NCBI RefSeq assembly: GCF_000243675.2
Contig: NZ_AHMM02000025.1
Span: 372,001-436,000, forward strand
Source of the DNA: Leptospira inadai serovar Lyme str. 10
Lineage (GTDB): Bacteria; Spirochaetota; Leptospiria; Leptospirales; Leptospiraceae
Length of the DNA: 64,000 bases
Direction: 5' to 3'
Part shown: positions 19,291-27,206 of the stretch, piece by piece
Position numbering within the stretch: position 1 is the first letter of the stretch
Layout of the letters: every line of letters starts with the position of its first letter
The notes under the pieces: model-generated
Databases searched by the model: none
What the model saw: only the letters and a program-made list of their open reading frames with translations
What the model was told of the DNA's origin: nothing
Translations under genes and position numbers: made by a program

Positions 19291-20595
19291 ATGAGCACAA
19301 AACATCGGTACTTAACATCGGCTCTATTCTTATTTGTTCCGCTTTTAATCGACCTGGAAGCCGTAACGGTTCTGACCACTGGCGGTCGTACTTTTGAAAG
19401 AGTTACGATCGAGAAAGAGACCGAGACGGAAATCGAGATCATCGATAAAGATGGAGTAATTTATCGAATTCGAAAAGATAAAATCAAACGGATTTCTCCC
19501 GATTCCAAAGAAGGCCCTGCCGAATTTACGACGGATGAAAGCGTTCCGACGGGAGCCGTAAAAAAAGCGTCCCCTGTCGAAGCTTTGCCGGAACATTCCC
19601 TTCTTCTTTCGCAATCCGTTTCCAACGACGGCGCGTTTCAAGGGGTGGATTTATTCGGTGAAAGACAGGCAAGAAGAAATGGCACTAAATATAAGGATTT
19701 TTATCAAGCTTACTTTCTGACTACTAGCATTGATTTATTAGGCCTACCCAAGCAGCTCAAGCTGGGTATGACCGTGATGAATCCCTTAGTGGATCGATCC
19801 AACACGGATGCCGATAACTTTGTGCAATCGACACCGGGAGGGCCGGATCAAAGTAATTTGATCAACCAGTCTCTCGCCACCGGAACTTTGCAATACGATC
19901 CGAATCAGGTAAAAACGCGAAAAGAAAAGAACGGCTTATTCGATTATCTTTTTACTCGGGCAATGTACGAGCATGAAACGAAATTGGGAGCGTTCTCGGC
20001 CGGATTTTTGTTCATAAACGCGAATGACCCGGTTTACGTGATGAGAGGATATTGGGTCATAGCATGGCGCCCTCCATTTCTCGAGTGGCTTAATCCTCAG
20101 CTTTCCGCAAATAATAAGATGTTAAACGATTATGGCGGAATCTTTCAGGGAACTCATAACTATCGACTTTCGCTTAGTCACGAATTCTTTAAAGGAGAAA
20201 CATTTCGAATAACTCCTAGTCTAGTCGTCGGGTATGCGGACGTGAACGATAATATCGATCGAAAAAAGGGAGTCAGCGATATAAGTCCTCGATTACAATT
20301 CGATTATGGAAAGTTTTTTTTCGCGGCAAACGCAATGTTTAGAGCGACGCCCGCGTTAGTGGACAACTCCATCTATACTCCTAGCAGCGGGGTGTATCCG
20401 GATACGAACCCGAACGACGGAAAGACGACGGACCCATCCAAAGTCTACGGGTATAAGAACGAATACATCGTTGATTATCTCTCTGCTATCGCGCCGAACG
20501 AATTCGTCCGGCGAGGTTTGATCGAACATTACCAGCAACAACATATAGTTCATTTTATATTCTTTTATAATATAGGCTATACCATCAGGATCTGA
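19291..20595 (+). CDS. Predicted outer-membrane beta-barrel protein
   Basis: This 434-aa protein has a signal peptide (about residues 1-24). A short N-terminal beta module follows (GGRTFERVTIEKETETEIEI, then DGVIYRIRKDKIKRISP), of a type often found on leptospiral exported proteins. From about residue 100 it has alternating hydrophobic/aromatic strands separated by polar loops and a final strand rich in aromatic residues (HFIFFYNIGYTIRI), consistent with a beta-barrel. The family is not otherwise recognised and no TonB box is visible. A porin or surface protein role is inference. Two hairpins lie downstream. Confidence 0.6.
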   Translation: MSTKHRYLTSALFLFVPLLIDLEAVTVLTTGGRTFERVTIEKETETEIEIIDKDGVIYRIRKDKIKRISPDSKEGPAEFTTDESVPTGAVKKASPVEALPEHSLLLSQSVSNDGAFQGVDLFGERQARRNGTKYKDFYQAYFLTTSIDLLGLPKQLKLGMTVMNPLVDRSNTDADNFVQSTPGGPDQSNLINQSLATGTLQYDPNQVKTRKEKNGLFDYLFTRAMYEHETKLGAFSAGFLFINANDPVYVMRGYWVIAWRPPFLEWLNPQLSANNKMLNDYGGIFQGTHNYRLSLSHEFFKGETFRITPSLVVGYADVNDNIDRKKGVSDISPRLQFDYGKFFFAANAMFRATPALVDNSIYTPSSGVYPDTNPNDGKTTDPSKVYGYKNEYIVDYLSAIAPNEFVRRGLIEHYQQQHIVHFIFFYNIGYTIRI

Positions 20596-20601
20596 ATTTA
20601 T

Positions 20602-20629
20602 AAGGACCGAAACTTAAATATCGGTCCTT
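20602..20629 (+). terminator. Hairpin just after the outer-membrane protein gene
   Basis: The perfect 9-bp arms aaggaccga / tcggtcctt enclose a 10-nt loop, 6 nt past the stop codon. Only TTGTTA follows, so it is a weak intrinsic terminator or an mRNA 3'-end stabiliser. Confidence 0.5.
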
Positions 20630-21230
20630 GTTACGGGGAATAGGTCGAAAAGTTTCACCTCGACAAATCTCTTTCGCGACGATTTTCAGAATAGAATCGA
20701 TCCGATTCGTCCAATTTAAAAATTAAAGTCGCTCCCGACCTTTAGGAGCGACTTTGTAAAAATAGAACAATCCTTTCGATCAAAGAAATTTTCACACGTT
20801 CGATTATCCAACGCTTCACGATGTGGATAAAAATAATATTACGAAAACGATAAATATAAGACAAAAGCCTTTACCCAAAAAGAATCACTCACGGGACCCA
20901 TCGCAAATTTTTCTGGACCGAATAATACATTAATATTTTATAATATAAAAATTCGTTTCAAAAATGTTTACTCGTCCATCTCTTTTTCGATTCCATTACT
21001 AATGCTGTGTACCTTTTGACTTAAACGCAATGCTGACACCTTTTCACCGGAACCGTTTCCGACTGAATCGAAGTCGAAATGAACATCCGTTTTTCTTTTC
21101 GTCTTTCTTACGACTCCATCGAACGAATTGAATTATTAACGAAACTCATTTTCCTACTTGACTGAGAGTGGAACGAGAACTCTACTAAAATCTCATTTTG
21201 TAACAATCATTCTGGAAAGAGGGGAATATC
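20630..21230. other. Non-coding stretch between outer-membrane protein gene and monooxygenase
   Basis: About 600 bp hold no convincing gene. The stretch contains the hairpin at 20725-20755 and a very AT-rich tract around 20925-20965. It also has a possible promoter for the monooxygenase (TTGACT at 21158-21163, TACTAA at 21183-21188, 19-nt spacer, low confidence). A 28-codon ORF at 21079-21165 has no ribosome site and was not called. Confidence 0.4.
20725..20755. terminator. Strong inverted repeat, probable bidirectional terminator
   Basis: The 11-bp arms aaagtcgctcc / ggagcgacttt are perfectly complementary around a 9-nt loop. The A/T ends of the arms provide short U-runs in either direction. 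It lies about 130 bp after the outer-membrane protein gene with no other gene nearby, so it probably isolates that transcript from the monooxygenase unit. Confidence 0.6.
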
Positions 21231-22679
21231 ATGGTGGATTTACCTAAGGTTTGTGTGATTGGTGCCGGTTCTAGCGGAATTACGGTTTGCAAATCTTTAC
21301 AAGATAAAGGAATTCCTTACCACTGCTATGAAAAAGGAAGCGATATCGGCGGTAATTGGCGCTACAATAACGATAACGGAATAAGCAATATCTATAAATC
21401 TTTACATATTAATACTCATCGAGATCGCATGGAATATCGCGATTATCCGATGCCTCCTTGGTACCCGGAATATCCCAACCATGAGCCGATACAAAAGTAC
21501 TTTCTAGACTATGTGAGCCATTTCGGCCTTCGGAAAAACATCTCGTTCAAAGACGGCGTTGCGAAAGTCGAGCCGCAGGAGGACGGAACATATCTAGTCA
21601 CCACTGAGAAAGGGCAAAAAAAATATTACGATGCAATAATAGTCGCCAATGGACATCATTGGTCGCCGCGTTGGCCCGAGCCGAACTTTCCCGGAAAGTT
21701 TAACGGTAAGATTATACATTCCCATGATTACGTGGATCCCGAGCATCCGATTCAACTAGTAGGTAAGAGAGTTGTCGTTCTGGGAATGGGAAATAGCGCG
21801 ATGGATATTTCCGTCGAATTGAGCCGCCCCGGAGTATGTAAGAAAGTTTTTCTGTGCTCCAGGAGAGGCGCGTGGGTAATTCCTAATTATCTATTTGGAA
21901 AGCCTCTGGATAAATCCACACAACTAATTCCTCCCGGAACGCCCTTCTGGCTAAAAAGGACGGTACTAGGATTTATCCTAAAATTGGGAGTCGGTAAAAT
22001 GGAAGATTTTGGACTGCCAAAGCCGGATCATAATCCGGGAGAGGCGCACCCTACCATCTCTCAAGATATTCTAGTCAGACTAGGCAGAGGAGATATCATA
22101 TATAAACCCGTAATCCAGGAGTTTAAAGGAAGTAAGATCAGATTCGCCGATAATTCCGAAGAGGAAATCGATGTCGTGATTTATTGCACCGGTTATAACG
22201 TTAAATTTCCGTTCTTCGACCCGAATTTTATCGACGTTCAAGACAATCATTTACCTCTCTTTCATAGAACATTCAAGCCCGGATTGAATAATTTATTCTT
22301 TATCGGACTCTATCAACCTCTCGGTGCAATTATGCCGTTAGCCGAATTCCAAGGAAAATGGATCGCCGAATACCTTGCGGGAAATTATCAGCTTCCTAGC
22401 GTTCCAGAAATGCAAAAACAAATTAGTAAGTACGAAGACGCAATGAGAAAGCGATATGTAGCGTCCGCAAGGCATACAATGCAGGTTGATTTTGAAGATT
22501 TTCTCTACTATATGCAAAAAGAATTGAAATCCGGTAAAGTCCGTGCATCAAAAGCTGGAAATCGACTCCCGATAGAGGCGAAAGCCCGACATAAGAGTTC
22601 GTCGAAGTCGGATCATTTAAACGGAAACGATCATAAGGTTTTAGGAAGAAATAAAAAAGGTGCTTTGGCAAAAGTTTGA
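21231..22679 (+). CDS. Flavin-dependent monooxygenase (FMO / Baeyer-Villiger type)
   Basis: This is a 482-aa class B flavoprotein. The FAD Rossmann motif GAGSSG is at residues 11-16, the second nucleotide motif GMGNSA (NADPH) at 185-190, and the FMO fingerprint FNGKIIHSHDY at 157-167. YCTGYN, near 320, is the downstream FAD signature. Members oxygenate N or S atoms or insert oxygen into ketones to give esters, using NADPH and O2. The esterase gene that overlaps its 3' end by 20 nt favours a ketone-to-ester reaction followed by hydrolysis (inference). GAGGGGA lies 6 nt before the ATG. The C-terminal 40 residues are polar, Lys/Ser-rich and probably disordered. Confidence 0.9.
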   Translation: MVDLPKVCVIGAGSSGITVCKSLQDKGIPYHCYEKGSDIGGNWRYNNDNGISNIYKSLHINTHRDRMEYRDYPMPPWYPEYPNHEPIQKYFLDYVSHFGLRKNISFKDGVAKVEPQEDGTYLVTTEKGQKKYYDAIIVANGHHWSPRWPEPNFPGKFNGKIIHSHDYVDPEHPIQLVGKRVVVLGMGNSAMDISVELSRPGVCKKVFLCSRRGAWVIPNYLFGKPLDKSTQLIPPGTPFWLKRTVLGFILKLGVGKMEDFGLPKPDHNPGEAHPTISQDILVRLGRGDIIYKPVIQEFKGSKIRFADNSEEEIDVVIYCTGYNVKFPFFDPNFIDVQDNHLPLFHRTFKPGLNNLFFIGLYQPLGAIMPLAEFQGKWIAEYLAGNYQLPSVPEMQKQISKYEDAMRKRYVASARHTMQVDFEDFLYYMQKELKSGKVRASKAGNRLPIEAKARHKSSSKSDHLNGNDHKVLGRNKKGALAKV

Positions 22680-23697
22680 GACGATAGCGGCAAGGTCCTT
22701 GATGGCATTGCCGAATGAAGTACTTCGGGCCTTCGGGGATGACATTAAAAGGGAGCGGGTCTTAGATCCGAAAATCAGAGCGGCCTTATTACTAGCCAAA
22801 ATCAAACCGAGGCTAGAAGATCTCTCGCCCGTTCAGGCAAGAACGATATTCGAATATATCGTAACCCTCTTCGACCTCCCGAAGGCAGATATCGCTCGTG
22901 TCGAGGATTTTACGATTGCGGGAGTTTCGGGTAGGGTCAGGGTCCGTTTGTATTCTCCCAGCGGTCGTTCCGAACTTATCCCCTGCCTTATCTATTATCA
23001 TGGCGGAGGTTTCGTTATCGGAGGTCTAGAAACCCATGACAATGCATTGCGATACCTAAGTCGTTTAACAGGCTGTGCTATTCTCGCCGTCGATTATAGA
23101 CTCGCTCCCGAACACGTATTTCCGGCCTCTTGGGAAGACGCCTATTCGGCTTATAAATGGGCTCGTAGCAGCGGGAAAGCCGTAGGATTGGATCCGAAGA
23201 AAGTCGCAGTCGGCGGAGATTCTGCAGGCGGGAATTTAGCTATTTCGATCTCGACGAGGACAAAAAAAGACAAGATCAGTTCTCCTATTTTTCAAATTTT
23301 ATTTTATCCTTGGATAGATCTCTCGCAAGAGAGAAAGAGCATCGAAGAATTCGGAAAAGGTTATGCTTTGACCAGGGATCTTCTCAGATATTTTAAAAAA
23401 CATAGCTTCTCAAATGCCAACGATTGCTTAAACTCGCTCGTAACTCCACTCAGGCTGTCTTCTTTCTCCGGAACTCCTCCCACTTATATTCAAATTGCCG
23501 GGTTTGATCCGCTCCAAGACGAGAATTTTGCCTATGTCGATTTATTAAGAAAAGCCAATGTTGGAGTCGAGGCAAAAGTTTACGGGGAACTGATCCACGG
23601 CTATGTAAATTTAGCCGGAAAGATTCCCGCCGCGAGAGAACCTCTGATGGATGCTGCGGTTTGGATTCGAAAAGGTTTCAAATTGAAATCAGAATAA
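22660..23697 (+). CDS. Alpha/beta hydrolase, HSL-type esterase
   Basis: This is a hormone-sensitive-lipase family esterase. The oxyanion-hole motif HGGG (114-117), nucleophile Ser188 in GDSAGG, Asp283 in GFDPLQDE and His313 in ELIHGY complete the catalytic triad. The longest form (345 aa) starts at GTG 22660 inside the monooxygenase gene. An ATG at 22702 with AAGG upstream would give 331 aa and is equally possible. The expected activity is on short-chain esters. Coupling to the monooxygenase suggests it opens the ester or lactone product. The segment around Asp283 is repeated in damaged form at 24249-24348. Confidence 0.9.
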   Translation: MLWQKFETIAARSLMALPNEVLRAFGDDIKRERVLDPKIRAALLLAKIKPRLEDLSPVQARTIFEYIVTLFDLPKADIARVEDFTIAGVSGRVRVRLYSPSGRSELIPCLIYYHGGGFVIGGLETHDNALRYLSRLTGCAILAVDYRLAPEHVFPASWEDAYSAYKWARSSGKAVGLDPKKVAVGGDSAGGNLAISISTRTKKDKISSPIFQILFYPWIDLSQERKSIEEFGKGYALTRDLLRYFKKHSFSNANDCLNSLVTPLRLSSFSGTPPTYIQIAGFDPLQDENFAYVDLLRKANVGVEAKVYGELIHGYVNLAGKIPAAREPLMDAAVWIRKGFKLKSE

Positions 23698-23781
23698 ATA
23701 ATCCGGCAAAATATGCATGCCGCTCCTTTACGATATAAACTTATACTTTTTCAATGAAGGTTTTGCATTTACTACTTTGAT

Positions 23782-24159
23782 TCAAAATGCCTTAAAAATT
23801 TGATTAGGCTCGACCGATTCGACGAACCCCGATTTCTTTCCCGCGGATTTTAATAACTCGATTCCAGGATCCGATTCGAATACGACGTGGAACATACTCT
23901 CGCCGATTTTTTCCATTCTTATGATTTTAAAATCGGGTAAAAGTTCTTTTACCCTTTCCGAACCCGTGCCTTTTCTCAGCGTTAAAATGTATTCGTTTCG
24001 AACCGAACTTTGGGCTTTCTTCGGTGCGATTTTGTACTTATTTCCTGCGTTTCTCGTATTCTTTCCCGATTCATTCGCGTTCGGACTTCCACCTAAAACT
24101 ATCAACAGGAAAAAGAACGGAATCGTATGTCGGCACAAATATAGGGAAATTCTGATCAT
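23782..24159 (-). CDS. Exported free-standing subtilase-propeptide-like protein
   Basis: This 125-aa protein has an N-terminal hydrophobic signal segment (about 8-28) and a short Asn/Lys-rich linker. A domain of about 70 residues follows, whose strand-helix-strand pattern matches I9 / fervidolysin-type propeptides of subtilisin-like proteases. It has YILTLRKGTGSERV.., then a central MFHVVFE strand and the terminal VESVEPNQIFKAF, compared with the usual V..VEPN... No protease domain follows in any frame. Free-standing propeptide domains can inhibit or fold subtilases in trans. The assignment is by pattern only. It is convergent with the esterase and lies between that gene and the esterase fragment. 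Confidence 0.55.
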   Translation of the reverse strand: MIRISLYLCRHTIPFFFLLIVLGGSPNANESGKNTRNAGNKYKIAPKKAQSSVRNEYILTLRKGTGSERVKELLPDFKIIRMEKIGESMFHVVFESDPGIELLKSAGKKSGFVESVEPNQIFKAF

Positions 24160-24248
24160 GAGCTTATTCGATTTAAAACAACCTTGTTCGTCTATTCCAA
24201 ATCGAAGTTTTAAATTTAGTCTTATACACTTTTCAGCTTCTATTCAAA

Positions 24249-24348
24249 CCATTTACATTCAAATTGCCGGGTTTGATCATCTCCAAGACGAGAATTTTGC
24301 CTGTCGATTCATTAAGAAAAGCCAAGGTCGGGGTCGGGACAAAAGTTT
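24249..24348 (+). pseudogene. Decayed partial copy of the upstream esterase
   Basis: About 100 bp match the esterase gene at roughly 23480-23582 at around nine bases in ten by eye, including an identical run coding for IQIAGFD. The copy has lost 2 nt after aattttgcct, which shifts the frame. It has no start, no catalytic serine region and ends abruptly. It is a remnant of a duplication or recombination that left the propeptide-like gene between the two copies. Confidence 0.8.
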
Positions 24349-24435
24349 GCCGCTCACTTAGCTATCGGGATCAATAGTTTATTTTTCAAGAAAAATTGAT
24401 TTGAAATTTTCGAAGTTCGTTCAAGAAATTTCAAT

Positions 24436-24930
24436 ATGCATTCCCGATTCATCACCTATTTTCTACTTCTATCGTTTCTTCCCTTCCGATTCGCAACCGC
24501 ATTGATTCCTGCAAAACCCCAAAAGCAGGATAAGGAAAAAACGGAACGAAATCGGACGACTAAATCCCAAGAAAAGATTTCCTGTTGCGAGTTGGACGAT
24601 ACCTCCCAAGGAGATCTTCGATTAGTCAGAATTTGTCTTACTAAAAACCGAACGCGCTTCACCTTTAAATACGCCACACCATCGTCTGCTTGCACGATAT
24701 TAAGTAACGTAACCTTTCGGGACGCTTCTGGCAAGATCTACAATCCCGTTTCTTCCGAAGGAATTCCCGATTGCAATTCACAAAAAAGCCGGAAAGTTGA
24801 GGAATTTATCTGGAATTTCGAAAGAATAAATCCGAAGTCCAAATCGTTCGATTTATTCGAAAAAGAAGTTGCAGGTCTTTCCGCTTGGAGCTGGAGAGAA
24901 ATTAATCTTGAGAAATGTAATTTCGAATAA
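24436..24930 (+). CDS. Small exported protein, unknown family
   Basis: This 164-aa protein has a signal peptide (about 1-22, ending near ATA). A Lys/Gln-rich segment follows, then a compact domain with six cysteines in the mature part (CC, C, C, C and a C-terminal C), suggesting disulfides in the periplasm or outside. The core looks beta-rich (RLVRICLTKNRTRFTFKY). No family is recognised. It stands between the esterase remnant and the glycosylase gene, in the same direction as both. Confidence 0.55.
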   Translation: MHSRFITYFLLLSFLPFRFATALIPAKPQKQDKEKTERNRTTKSQEKISCCELDDTSQGDLRLVRICLTKNRTRFTFKYATPSSACTILSNVTFRDASGKIYNPVSSEGIPDCNSQKSRKVEEFIWNFERINPKSKSFDLFEKEVAGLSAWSWREINLEKCNFE

Positions 24931-25047
24931 AAATTAGTTTTTCCTAATATTTTGATTAAACGAAAAACCGGAAATGTAAGGAAAGCAAGGGAATATTCTT
25001 TCTAGGACCGAACGTTATGAAATTAATCTAAGGAGTCGAATTCCAAA

Positions 25048-25629
25048 ATGGATAAGCCTAAAAGCTATTGTTCGTATATCCGTTCTCTAGGACCGAATGA
25101 GGCGATGGAACACGAGATCTATCATGACTCAGAGTACGGGTTTCCGCTGGAAACCGACGACGAACTTTTCGGTCGTCTAATCCTCGAAATAAATCAAGCC
25201 GGATTGTCATGGACCACGATTTTAAAGAAGAAGGAAAATTTTTACGAGGCGTATCATAAATTTTCCGTGGAAAAGGTATCCAAATATAAGCAAAAAGACG
25301 TCGATCGATTGCTTTCGAATCCCGGAATCATTAGAAACAAGCTTAAAATAGAGGCCGCTATACATAATGCAAATGTAATTCGATCCATTCAAAAGCAGTT
25401 CGGAAGTTTTTCTTCCTGGTTAGATTCTCACCATCCTAAGTCGCGAGAGGAGTGGACTAAGCTATTTAAGAAAACTTTTAAATTCACAGGAGGGGAAATC
25501 GTAAATGAATTTCTTTTGAGCACCGGTTATCTTTCCGGAGCCCATGATCCGGATTGCCCGACGGCGAAAAAGATTTTCAAACTTAAACCCGCTTGGACTA
25601 GAGCTAAACGATCGAACATGAAATCATAA
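25048..25629 (+). CDS. tag: DNA-3-methyladenine glycosylase I
   Basis: This 193-aa enzyme excises 3-methyladenine from alkylated DNA. The zinc ligands of the Tag family are in place: Cys8, His26 (YHDSEYG), His166 and Cys170 (GAHDPDC). The recognition glutamate and tryptophan sit in LILEINQAGLSW (Glu47, Trp55). NPGIIRNKLKIEAAIHNA is the conserved helix-hairpin part. The gene overlaps the following SAP-domain gene by one base (TAATG), so the two are probably co-translated. AAGGAG is present, but 13 nt upstream, further than usual. Confidence 0.95.
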   Translation: MDKPKSYCSYIRSLGPNEAMEHEIYHDSEYGFPLETDDELFGRLILEINQAGLSWTTILKKKENFYEAYHKFSVEKVSKYKQKDVDRLLSNPGIIRNKLKIEAAIHNANVIRSIQKQFGSFSSWLDSHHPKSREEWTKLFKKTFKFTGGEIVNEFLLSTGYLSGAHDPDCPTAKKIFKLKPAWTRAKRSNMKS

Positions 25630-26279
25630 TGAATCGACCACCTTTCGCAAAGATCAAGTCAGTAAAAGAATTCGAAGAGCATTATTGGTATCGGGAGGAG
25701 CTTCGTAGAATATGCGCCGATTTGGGTATTCCCGTCTTTGGAACTAAAGTCGAGTTGGAAGAAAGGCTTAAAGCCTACATTAAATCGGGCGATATCGAAC
25801 AAATTCGATCGCAAGGAAAACCGAAGATTTCGGCTTCGAAGCGAAGGCAGATAGATCCCCCGAAAAAAATCACCCTCAATTCTAAAATACTTTCGGACGG
25901 AATAAGGTTTGATGCCGCATTTCGGGAGTTTTGTCGCGTCTACTACGATGGCAAAAAATTCTCCTTCACGAAAGCGATGGCCGAAGCCGTGCGCGATGCG
26001 GAAAAAAGCGGAAATGAAAGTTTGACCGTTGCCGACCTACTGAAAGTTTATGAAAACCCTCCTTCATCCCCTCGCCCCGAAGATACGGTTCTACGATGGA
26101 ATCGGTTCGTAAAAGACTTTCATGCAGATCCTAAAACGCATGCATTTAAGAAAAAGCTGAACATCGCCGCTTTCCTTTGGGGAAAAGTAAGAGACCGCCC
26201 GGGAAGCAAACGATATAATTCCGATCTTTTATCGGAATTTTTCACGGAAATTTCCAAAATAGAAAGATCTAAAAAGTAA
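25629..26279 (+). CDS. SAP-domain protein (DUF6434-like)
   Basis: This 216-aa protein has a SAP motif in the N-terminal 60 residues (LRRICADLGIPVFGTKVELEER), the helix-extension-helix fold that binds DNA. A basic linker and a second domain (about 80-205) follow, resembling the DUF6434 partner often fused to SAP in bacteria: FREFCRVYYDGKKFSFTKAMAEAV, then a tryptophan-containing VLRWNRFVKDF. It starts on the last base of tag, so a role with the glycosylase in locating or presenting damaged DNA is a reasonable inference. No catalytic residues are evident. The protein is strongly basic overall. Confidence 0.7.
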   Translation: MNRPPFAKIKSVKEFEEHYWYREELRRICADLGIPVFGTKVELEERLKAYIKSGDIEQIRSQGKPKISASKRRQIDPPKKITLNSKILSDGIRFDAAFREFCRVYYDGKKFSFTKAMAEAVRDAEKSGNESLTVADLLKVYENPPSSPRPEDTVLRWNRFVKDFHADPKTHAFKKKLNIAAFLWGKVRDRPGSKRYNSDLLSEFFTEISKIERSKK

Positions 26280-26298
26280 TCGGTCGCATGCTCCTTTT

Positions 26299-26318
26299 TC
26301 GCTCGCGAAACCGAGCGA
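26299..26318 (+). terminator. Hairpin after the tag-SAP unit
   Basis: The 7-bp arms tcgctcg / cgagcga with a 6-nt loop lie 20 nt past the SAP gene stop. The following sequence has no long T run, so termination would be weak. Confidence 0.4.
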
Positions 26319-26358
26319 TTCGCTATATAATCAAAGGCTCGAACCGAATAACGGATTT

Positions 26359-26952
26359 ATGCGCGCTATAGTTGGTATTTTAGTATTACTCTTATTTCTT
26401 TCAGGACTTCCTTTATACGTCAAAAGCAATGATGAGAAAGAAGCCTGCTTAAACTGGGAAAAAAAGTTTCCGAATGTGGATTCTAAACTTTCGCTGGAGG
26501 TAAGTAGTTTTCACCTCCTCCTTTTACCGCCTGCAGTCGCCGTCATGCAGAGTCGCAGACCTGGAGAAGTCGTCGCAAAAACCTTAGGTTCCTATAGGAT
26601 CGCGAATCGTGAAATTTTAGTCGAATTTGATTTTCAAACCGATGACCCGGATGAGTGCGCCACTAATTGTAAAGACCAAAGCTATCGGGCAAACTTCGAC
26701 TCGATTGAGGAAGACCCTTATAAATCCTGTCTCGTGTCCTGTCGTAAGAACACCGAGTTTCGTTACGGAAAAGACAAGTTCAGAGTACCGCTTGTATTTA
26801 GAATTTTTAAGGACGAATCTTCTACGATTCGAATTGACGGCTTAAGTTATCGCGACCCGCATCCGATCGCGGGAAAGATGGCGTATATATTTCCGCATTA
26901 TTTTGCCGGAGATCCGATAGGATGCGCTCCGTCTGGAATTTCTTGGGACTAA
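26359..26952 (+). CDS. Exported cysteine-containing protein, unknown family
   Basis: This 197-aa protein has a signal peptide (about 1-22). Its mature domain has paired cysteines (DECATNCKD, then YKSCLVSCRK about 25 residues later, plus single cysteines near each end), a pattern that suggests disulfide bridges outside the cytoplasm. Hydrophobic FHLLLLPPAVAVM at about 52-64 may be buried rather than membrane-spanning. No family is recognised. It is convergent with the ECF sigma unit 32 bp away. Confidence 0.55.
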   Translation: MRAIVGILVLLLFLSGLPLYVKSNDEKEACLNWEKKFPNVDSKLSLEVSSFHLLLLPPAVAVMQSRRPGEVVAKTLGSYRIANREILVEFDFQTDDPDECATNCKDQSYRANFDSIEEDPYKSCLVSCRKNTEFRYGKDKFRVPLVFRIFKDESSTIRIDGLSYRDPHPIAGKMAYIFPHYFAGDPIGCAPSGISWD

Positions 26953-26984
26953 ATCGTTATATATTCAAAAGAGAACGAGGATTT

Positions 26985-27206
26985 TCAGTTCGGGGAAATT
27001 TTCGGAAATTCCGAACTTAACTCAATATCATGCAAATCTAATTGAGATTTTAATTGTGCGATTTTTCTATATTCTTCTCCTTTTTCCGGATCGATAAGAA
27101 TTATTTCCAGTAGCTCCTTCTTACCTTTTGCATCCAAATTACCGGAAAGATAAGATGCGAGTAAATCCTCGAAACTTTCTATCTTTCCGGTAATTTTATT
27201 CGTCAT
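26985..27206 (-). CDS. Short anti-sigma-like protein
   Basis: This 73-aa protein begins in the stop codon of the ECF sigma gene (ATGA overlap). FEDLLASYLSGNLDAKGKKELLEIILIDPEKGEEYRKIAQLK matches the N-terminal helical part of anti-sigma and FecR-type regulators (pattern: Y..G.L....K.EL...L..DPE..E....L). There is no zinc-binding His/Cys set and no membrane span. It is therefore either a soluble mini anti-sigma factor or the remnant of a longer one. The position behind the sigma gene is the main support for function. Confidence 0.6.
   Translation of the reverse strand: MTNKITGKIESFEDLLASYLSGNLDAKGKKELLEIILIDPEKGEEYRKIAQLKSQLDLHDIELSSEFPKISPN

Noticed and set aside
21079..21165. 28-codon ORF upstream of the monooxygenase
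   Set aside because: No ribosome site and too short to judge; only noted as possible leader peptide.
23921..24361. Long plus-strand ORF over the propeptide-like gene
   Set aside because: Most of it is antisense to the propeptide-like gene; the 3' part is the esterase remnant, so the ORF is chance joined to a pseudogene fragment.
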